From an uncultured Eubacteriales bacterium (lineage in GTDB: Bacteria; Bacillota; Clostridia; Lachnospirales; Lachnospiraceae), in the NCBI GenBank assembly GCA_949286775.1, contig CASEDW010000019.1:1-10167 (forward strand): DNA of 10,167 bases. Reading direction: 5' to 3'. Shown in pieces: positions 5,979 through 10,167 of the stretch; position 1 is the first letter of the stretch, and every line of letters begins with the position of its first letter. The notes beneath the pieces were generated by a model. The model was not told where the DNA came from, did no database searches, and worked only from the letters and a program-made list of their open reading frames with translations. The position numbers and the translations under genes were made by a program.

Positions 5979-7184
5979 TTTCTGTTCAAGAAAATATTTC
6001 ATCATGTCGCATCCGCGTGAAATAAAGTGTCCGCTCTGTCTCGCGTCCGCTTCGTTGTATTTCCAGCTATGATTCTGTTCTTTGGTGCTGTCATACAAAA
6101 GATACGGAACAGGATCAGCTACATGCGTACGTATTCTGACAGGAGTGGGATGATCCGGAAGCACAAGAAGTCTGTAATCTTCTCCGGAGCTTTCCATAGC
6201 TTCTTTTATCGGTCCGATTATCAGTTTGTCCATGTTTGAAATAGCCTGTATCTTGCGCTCGTAACTTCCCTGATGTCCCATCTCATCAGGGGCCTCGAGG
6301 TGGATATATACCATATCGTATCCGTCCTCAAGGAGGGCTTTTATCGCAGCCTGAGCCTTTCCCGCGTAATTTGTATGAAGTCCGCCGTTCGCGCCTTTTA
6401 CATTAATGTTGTCCATTTCACATCCGACAGCGATTCCCTTTAAGAGATCAACCGCCGATATCATGGCGCATTTCTTATGGAACTTTTTCTCAAAGGAATC
6501 AAGCGCCGGTTTTGTTCCGGCTCCCCAGAACCAGAGGCTGTTGGCGGGATTTAATCCTTCCGCCTTACGCTTGATATTTATTGGATGGTCTTTGAGAAGC
6601 TCATAGCTCTTTTCCTGCATCTTCCTGAGTTCATCGTTAAGCGGAAGATACTGTCCTATTTTCTGTCCCAGCACGTCATGCGGCGGAGTAAACGGAAGCA
6701 CGCTTCCGTCGTGCCATATAAGACAATGCCTGTAGCTTGTTCCTACATAAAATTTAAATTTTTCATTTTCAAGCTTTTCAGCCACATATTTGATCAGAAT
6801 GGCCGCGTCCTCAGTGCTTATTTCACCTGAACTGTGGTCAATGATCGTCTGTTCTGAATACGGTTTTCCCTCATCTTCAGAAAGAGTAACTATATTCGCC
6901 CTTAACGCGACGTCAGTGTCTTTCATCGGCACTCCTATGCTCAATGCCTCGAGGGGCGATCTGCCTGTATAATATTTCTTCGGATCATATCCTATAACAG
7001 AAAGATTGGCCGTATCGCTTCCCGGCGACATGCCTTCAGGTATTGTCGCGACCATGCCTATTTCCGACTTTGGAGCGTATATATCGAGATTAGGCGTATC
7101 AGCCGCTTCCAAAGGCGTTTTGTTTCCAAGCTCTTTGATAGCCTCGTCAGCCATTCCGTCTCCGAGCATTAAAATATACTTCAT
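5976..7184 (-). CDS. Cofactor-independent phosphoglycerate mutase family protein (ApgM-like), probable alternative homoserine kinase
   Basis: A 402-residue member of the archaeal-type, 2,3-bisphosphoglycerate-independent mutase family in the alkaline phosphatase superfamily. Visible active-site motifs: MLGDGMAD (Asp9, metal), PGSDTANLSVIGYDP (Ser56, the predicted phosphorylated residue), EAPDEMGHQG (Asp300, His304, metal), LPDHPTP (Asp344, His345, metal) and SGHF (His386). Length is normal for the family. A subfamily of these proteins found beside threonine genes has been proposed to be homoserine kinase (TIGR02535), replacing ThrB. Here it follows hom by 12 bases, and its AAGAGG site (7193-7198) overlaps the hom TAA stop. 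It would then phosphorylate homoserine to O-phosphohomoserine for threonine synthase. What I see is the superfamily active site and the context; the kinase role is inference, and glycolytic mutase activity is the alternative. Confidence 0.9.
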   Translation of the reverse strand: MKYILMLGDGMADEAIKELGNKTPLEAADTPNLDIYAPKSEIGMVATIPEGMSPGSDTANLSVIGYDPKKYYTGRSPLEALSIGVPMKDTDVALRANIVTLSEDEGKPYSEQTIIDHSSGEISTEDAAILIKYVAEKLENEKFKFYVGTSYRHCLIWHDGSVLPFTPPHDVLGQKIGQYLPLNDELRKMQEKSYELLKDHPINIKRKAEGLNPANSLWFWGAGTKPALDSFEKKFHKKCAMISAVDLLKGIAVGCEMDNINVKGANGGLHTNYAGKAQAAIKALLEDGYDMVYIHLEAPDEMGHQGSYERKIQAISNMDKLIIGPIKEAMESSGEDYRLLVLPDHPTPVRIRTHVADPVPYLLYDSTKEQNHSWKYNEADARQSGHFISRGCDMMKYFLEQK

Positions 7185-7192
7185 AGTGTTTT

Positions 7193-7198
7193 CCTCTT
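7193..7198 (-). promoter_or_regulatory. Ribosome-binding site of the homoserine-kinase candidate, overlapping the hom stop
   Basis: AAGAGG shares bases with the hom TAA stop (7199-7197) and lies 8 bases before the ATG at 7184. The overlap suggests coupled translation of hom and the next gene, so that the two products are made in step. Confidence 0.65.
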
Positions 7199-8417
7199 AT
7201 GCAAGTCTTGATCTGATTTTGCTGATTATTCCCGGAATCTGTTCCGCTTTCCTGTTGAACTCTCCCTCAGGCATAGCTTCCGTTATAAACGCGAACTCGC
7301 CCGGAAGTTCCTGAGTCTCGACAAATCTTACATTGCCGAATAATTCCGTTACTTTCTTTCCTTCTTCTGAAACGCTTCCTTTTACACGTACAAAGAACGC
7401 GTTCATGACTTTTTCCTGCGGTATAATGCTGATCTTTTCATCGGACCAGACTTTGTTTACAGTTTCATGCAGATGACGCGCCATCTCCACAACATCTCCC
7501 ACAACCGCGCTGGCAGTAGGAAGTTTTCCTGCTCCCGAACCATAGAACATCGCATCTCCGAGCATATTTCCCTTTACGAAAATTGCGTTAAATACTCCGT
7601 CAACTGAATAGAGCGGATTTGAACTGTCGATCATAAATGGAGCTACCATGGCAGCTATGCCGTCTTTGGTATTTGTGCTCGTTCCGAAAAGCTTTACTTT
7701 AGCGCCGAGTTTCTTCGCGTATTTAAAATCCTCAGCTGTAAGCTTTGTGATTCCTTCGCAGTAAAGATCTTTATAATCCATCTGCTTATTATAAGCTATT
7801 GAAGAAAGAATGGATATCTTGCGGCAGGGATCATGTCCCTCTATATCGGCTGTAGGATCTTTTTCAGCGTATCCTAAGTCCTGCGCCTCTTTCAAAACAT
7901 GTTCAAAAGAAGCTCCCTCTTCAAACATCTTCGTAAGGATATAGTTTGTCGTACCATTCATGATGCCTGTTATCTCTTCAATGACGTCGCCGGTAAGACA
8001 TGAATAGAGCGGGCGGATTATAGGAATTCCGCCTCCGCAGCTTGCCTCAAACATATAATTAACGCTGTTTGCCTTTGCGATTGTCATAAGTTCATGGCCG
8101 CACTCGGCAACAACAGCCTTGTTTGATGTGCATACGTTTTTTCCGGCTTCAAGAGCAGCTTTTGAAAAATCATACGCAGGATGAATTCCGCCCATCGTTT
8201 CAACTACGATATCTACTTCAGGATCATTTAAGATCACATTGAAATCATCCGTAAGTACTTTTTCTACCGGATCACCCGGAAATTTTCTTAAATCGAGTAC
8301 ATATTTAACCTGAATATCGTCTCTTATGTTTTCTTTTAAAAGAGCGTTATTTGTATTTATTACTTCTACGACACCGCTTCCGATGGTGCCGTAGCCTAAA
8401 ACCGCAACATTTATCAT
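7197..8417 (-). CDS. hom: Homoserine dehydrogenase
   Basis: Reduces aspartate semialdehyde to homoserine with NAD(P)H, the branch point toward threonine, isoleucine and methionine. The 406 residues contain a Rossmann fold with GYGTIGSG (8-15), the cofactor/substrate region TSNK (97-100) and EASCGGGIPII (124-134), the family signature GIMNGTTNYILTKM (151-164), the catalytic-site stretch GYAEKDPTADIEGHDPCRK (Glu185, Asp196, Lys200) and the conserved GSGAGKLPTASAV (293-305). The C-terminal 68 residues look like a short, divergent ACT domain (FFVRVKG at 341-347, then a helix, then FAFITEAM) without the usual D-x-P-G ligand loop. The start at 8417 has GAGAGGTAGG 6-15 bases upstream and gives the canonical MINVAVLGYG. 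It lies 51 bases after ilvD with no terminator between and is coupled to the following gene. Confidence 0.97.
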   Translation of the reverse strand: MINVAVLGYGTIGSGVVEVINTNNALLKENIRDDIQVKYVLDLRKFPGDPVEKVLTDDFNVILNDPEVDIVVETMGGIHPAYDFSKAALEAGKNVCTSNKAVVAECGHELMTIAKANSVNYMFEASCGGGIPIIRPLYSCLTGDVIEEITGIMNGTTNYILTKMFEEGASFEHVLKEAQDLGYAEKDPTADIEGHDPCRKISILSSIAYNKQMDYKDLYCEGITKLTAEDFKYAKKLGAKVKLFGTSTNTKDGIAAMVAPFMIDSSNPLYSVDGVFNAIFVKGNMLGDAMFYGSGAGKLPTASAVVGDVVEMARHLHETVNKVWSDEKISIIPQEKVMNAFFVRVKGSVSEEGKKVTELFGNVRFVETQELPGEFAFITEAMPEGEFNRKAEQIPGIISKIRSRLA

Positions 8418-8468
8418 ATACTACCTACCTCTCATATTGCTTTTTATCAGTTCCCGGCAAACGGATCT

Positions 8469-10127
8469 TTATTTCAGAACCGCGCCCTCGTCCGCGCCCG
8501 CTACAAGACGGCTGTATCTGTTGAGCCATCCCGATTTAACGTTCGGTTCAGGCAATACCTGCTCGGCGCGTCTCTTTGCGAATTCCTCTTCTGATACCCG
8601 CGCGTTGATTTCATATTTTGTCATATCTATGTCGATTATATCGCCGTCGCGAAGAAGTCCGATCTCTCCGCCCATAGCCGCTTCAGGCGATACGTGTCCG
8701 ATGGCAGCTCCCTGAGAAGCTCCGGAGAAACGTCCGTCTGTTATAAGCGCGACAGAAGCTCCAAGACCCATGCCTACGAGGGCAGACGTAGGAACGAGCA
8801 TTTCTCTCATACCCGGTCCTCCTTTAGGTCCTTCGTAAAGGATAACGACTATATCTCCGGCTACGATTTTTCCGCCGTAGATAGCTTCAACAGCTTCTTC
8901 TTCACTGTTAAATACCCTTGCTCTGCAGCTGTGAACCTGCATCTCGGGAACAACCGCGCTTCTTTTAACTACGCAGCCTTTTTTCGCGATATTTCCGAAA
9001 AGAAACGCAAGCCCGCCTGTCTGACTGTATGGGTTGTCCATAGGACGGATAATCTCTGTGTCCATGTTCTGAGCGTCTTTAATATTTTCGCCTATCGTTT
9101 TTCCTGTTACAGTCATCAATTCCGTATTGATAAGGCCTTTGTCGGCAAGCTGTTTCATAACTGCCGATACGCCTCCCGCCGCGTTGAGCTCCTCCATATA
9201 GTGATTTCCCGCAGGAGCCAGATGACAAAGATTAGGCGTCTTTTCGCTTATCTCATTGAAATAGTGAAGATCAAGTTTAAGTCCCGCTTCATGAGCAATT
9301 GCCGGAAGATGAAGCGCTGAGTTTGTGGAACATCCGAGCGCCATATCTACCGTTATCGCGTTCTTTAACGCTTCATGCGTAACGATATCCCTTGGCTTGA
9401 TATCTTTTTCAACAAGTTCCATGATCTTCATACCTGCATGTTTCGCGAGCATTGTTCTGGCTGAATATACAGCCGGAATGCTTCCGTTTCCCGGAAGAGC
9501 AAGTCCTATGGCCTCGCACAGGCAGTTCATTGAATTTGCCGTAAACATTCCCGAGCAGGAACCGCATGAAGGACAGCATGACTCTTCTCTTAACTGAAGC
9601 TCCTTGTCGTCGATAAGTCCCGCTTTGTACGCGCCGACCGCTTCAAACATCTGTGAAAGACTTGTCTTTGAGCCGTTGATATGTCCTGCAAGCATCGGTC
9701 CGCCTGAGATTACTATCGACGGGCAGTTTACGCGCAGCGCGCCCATTACCATGCCCGGAACGATTTTGTCGCAGTTAGGAATAAGCACCATACCGTCGAA
9801 ACAGTGGCCTGCCGCCATAGTCTCCACAGAATCCGCGATAAGCTCCCTTGAAGCAAGCGAATATCTCATGCCTTTATGTCCCATAACGATACCGTCGCAA
9901 ACACCGATGGACGGAACCATCACAGGCGTTCCTCCGGCCGCGTATACGCCGGCTTTTACCGCGTCCGCTATCTTGTCAAGATGGGTATGTCCCGGAATAA
10001 TCTCGCTGTATGAACAAATAACGCCGATCAACGGCTTTTTTAACTCTTCTTCAGTAAAACCTGCCGCGTAAAACAACGAACGCTGAGGCGCTCTGTCAGG
10101 TCCTGCTTTTACTACATCACTTCTCAT
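8469..10127 (-). CDS. ilvD: Dihydroxy-acid dehydratase
   Basis: Dehydrates 2,3-dihydroxy acids to the 2-oxo acid precursors of valine and isoleucine; an iron-sulfur enzyme of the cytosol. The 552 residues match the family's usual length. Motifs: VPSIGVCDGIVMGHKGM (71-87, Asp78 metal), IPNCDKIVPGM (116-126, cluster Cys119, Lys121), EESCCPSCGSCSGMFTANSMNC (181-202), cluster region (Cys188 the likely ligand by family position), and DGRFSGASQG (464-473, Ser468 the family's catalytic serine). The N-terminal site reads SYSEIIPGHTHL, the PGH form seen in E. coli IlvD, rather than the PCN form of plant and mycobacterial [2Fe-2S] enzymes. This hints at an oxygen-labile cluster in an anaerobe. The ATG at 10127 has AGGAGG (10136-10141) 8 bases upstream. 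It is the first gene visible in the operon; only 26 bases lie beyond the ribosome-binding site, so its promoter or any leader is outside view. Confidence 0.98.
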   Translation of the reverse strand: MRSDVVKAGPDRAPQRSLFYAAGFTEEELKKPLIGVICSYSEIIPGHTHLDKIADAVKAGVYAAGGTPVMVPSIGVCDGIVMGHKGMRYSLASRELIADSVETMAAGHCFDGMVLIPNCDKIVPGMVMGALRVNCPSIVISGGPMLAGHINGSKTSLSQMFEAVGAYKAGLIDDKELQLREESCCPSCGSCSGMFTANSMNCLCEAIGLALPGNGSIPAVYSARTMLAKHAGMKIMELVEKDIKPRDIVTHEALKNAITVDMALGCSTNSALHLPAIAHEAGLKLDLHYFNEISEKTPNLCHLAPAGNHYMEELNAAGGVSAVMKQLADKGLINTELMTVTGKTIGENIKDAQNMDTEIIRPMDNPYSQTGGLAFLFGNIAKKGCVVKRSAVVPEMQVHSCRARVFNSEEEAVEAIYGGKIVAGDIVVILYEGPKGGPGMREMLVPTSALVGMGLGASVALITDGRFSGASQGAAIGHVSPEAAMGGEIGLLRDGDIIDIDMTKYEINARVSEEEFAKRRAEQVLPEPNVKSGWLNRYSRLVAGADEGAVLK

Positions 10128-10135
10128 CCTGTTTT

Positions 10136-10141
10136 CCTCCT
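10136..10141 (-). promoter_or_regulatory. Ribosome-binding site of ilvD
   Basis: A consensus AGGAGG lies 8 bases before the ATG at 10127 and fixes that start. The remaining bases to 10167 are AT-rich and too few to tell a leader from the end of another gene. Confidence 0.85.
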
Positions 10142-10167
10142 GTTTTTATCGCAGTTTTATCATATGA

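Noticed and set aside
8418..8468. Possible attenuator or terminator between ilvD and hom
   Set aside because: The 51 bases show no convincing stem followed by a T-run, only the hom ribosome-binding region.
8694..9320. A 208-codon open frame on the plus strand
   Set aside because: It lies antisense inside ilvD, has no family motifs, and its composition mirrors the ilvD codons. It is a shadow frame.
9604..10071. A 155-codon open frame on the plus strand
   Set aside because: It is antisense to the conserved N-terminal half of ilvD, with no recognisable protein and no supporting start site.
1..10167. CRISPR array, tRNA, insertion sequence or phage attachment site
   Set aside because: I saw no spaced direct repeats, cloverleaf, transposase or terminal inverted repeats. 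The window is almost fully occupied by co-directional chromosomal genes.

Overview
This window is one continuous run of eight genes, all on the minus strand, so transcription runs from high to low coordinates. Strong purine-rich Shine-Dalgarno sites, tight gene spacing, rho-independent terminators and protein sequences of clostridial flavour point to a low-to-moderate GC Gram-positive bacterium of the class Clostridia, probably an uncultured gut or rumen relative of Lachnospiraceae/Ruminococcaceae. That placement is inference from the sequence alone. I see no tRNA, rRNA, CRISPR array, insertion sequence or phage gene.

Region 1 (about 10141 to 5948) is an amino-acid biosynthesis operon: ilvD (dihydroxy-acid dehydratase), hom (homoserine dehydrogenase) and an alkaline-phosphatase-superfamily gene of the archaeal-type phosphoglycerate mutase (ApgM-like) family. 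The last gene starts 12 bases after hom ends, its ribosome-binding site overlaps the hom stop codon, and no classical thrB is visible. The best reading is that it is the alternative homoserine kinase proposed for this subfamily. The operon would then supply the aspartate-to-threonine-to-isoleucine branch. It ends at a hairpin plus T-tract that begins in the stop codon of the last gene.

Region 2 (5928 to 4905) holds one gene for a membrane protein with an N-terminal zinc ribbon, an Asn/Gln/Tyr-rich linker and about six membrane segments. It is followed by a very strong terminator.

Region 3 (4904 to 1) looks like a separate phosphosignalling and cell-surface operon. It has a short intergenic region with a perfect TGTAAT-N5-ATTACA inverted repeat, then a PP2C protein phosphatase, a transmembrane Ser/Thr kinase whose outer part is not PASTA but TPR-like/helical, a 94-residue single-pass membrane protein, and a large secreted protein with a signal peptide, a 9-bp tandem-repeat linker and Ig-like repeats of about 130 residues. 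This last gene runs off the window at base 1 and is open throughout its 656 visible codons. The four genes are spaced by 8 to 20 bases, and two stop codons are fused to the next Shine-Dalgarno sequence. The kinase, phosphatase, small membrane protein and surface protein therefore probably act together. This module is the least described part of the window.
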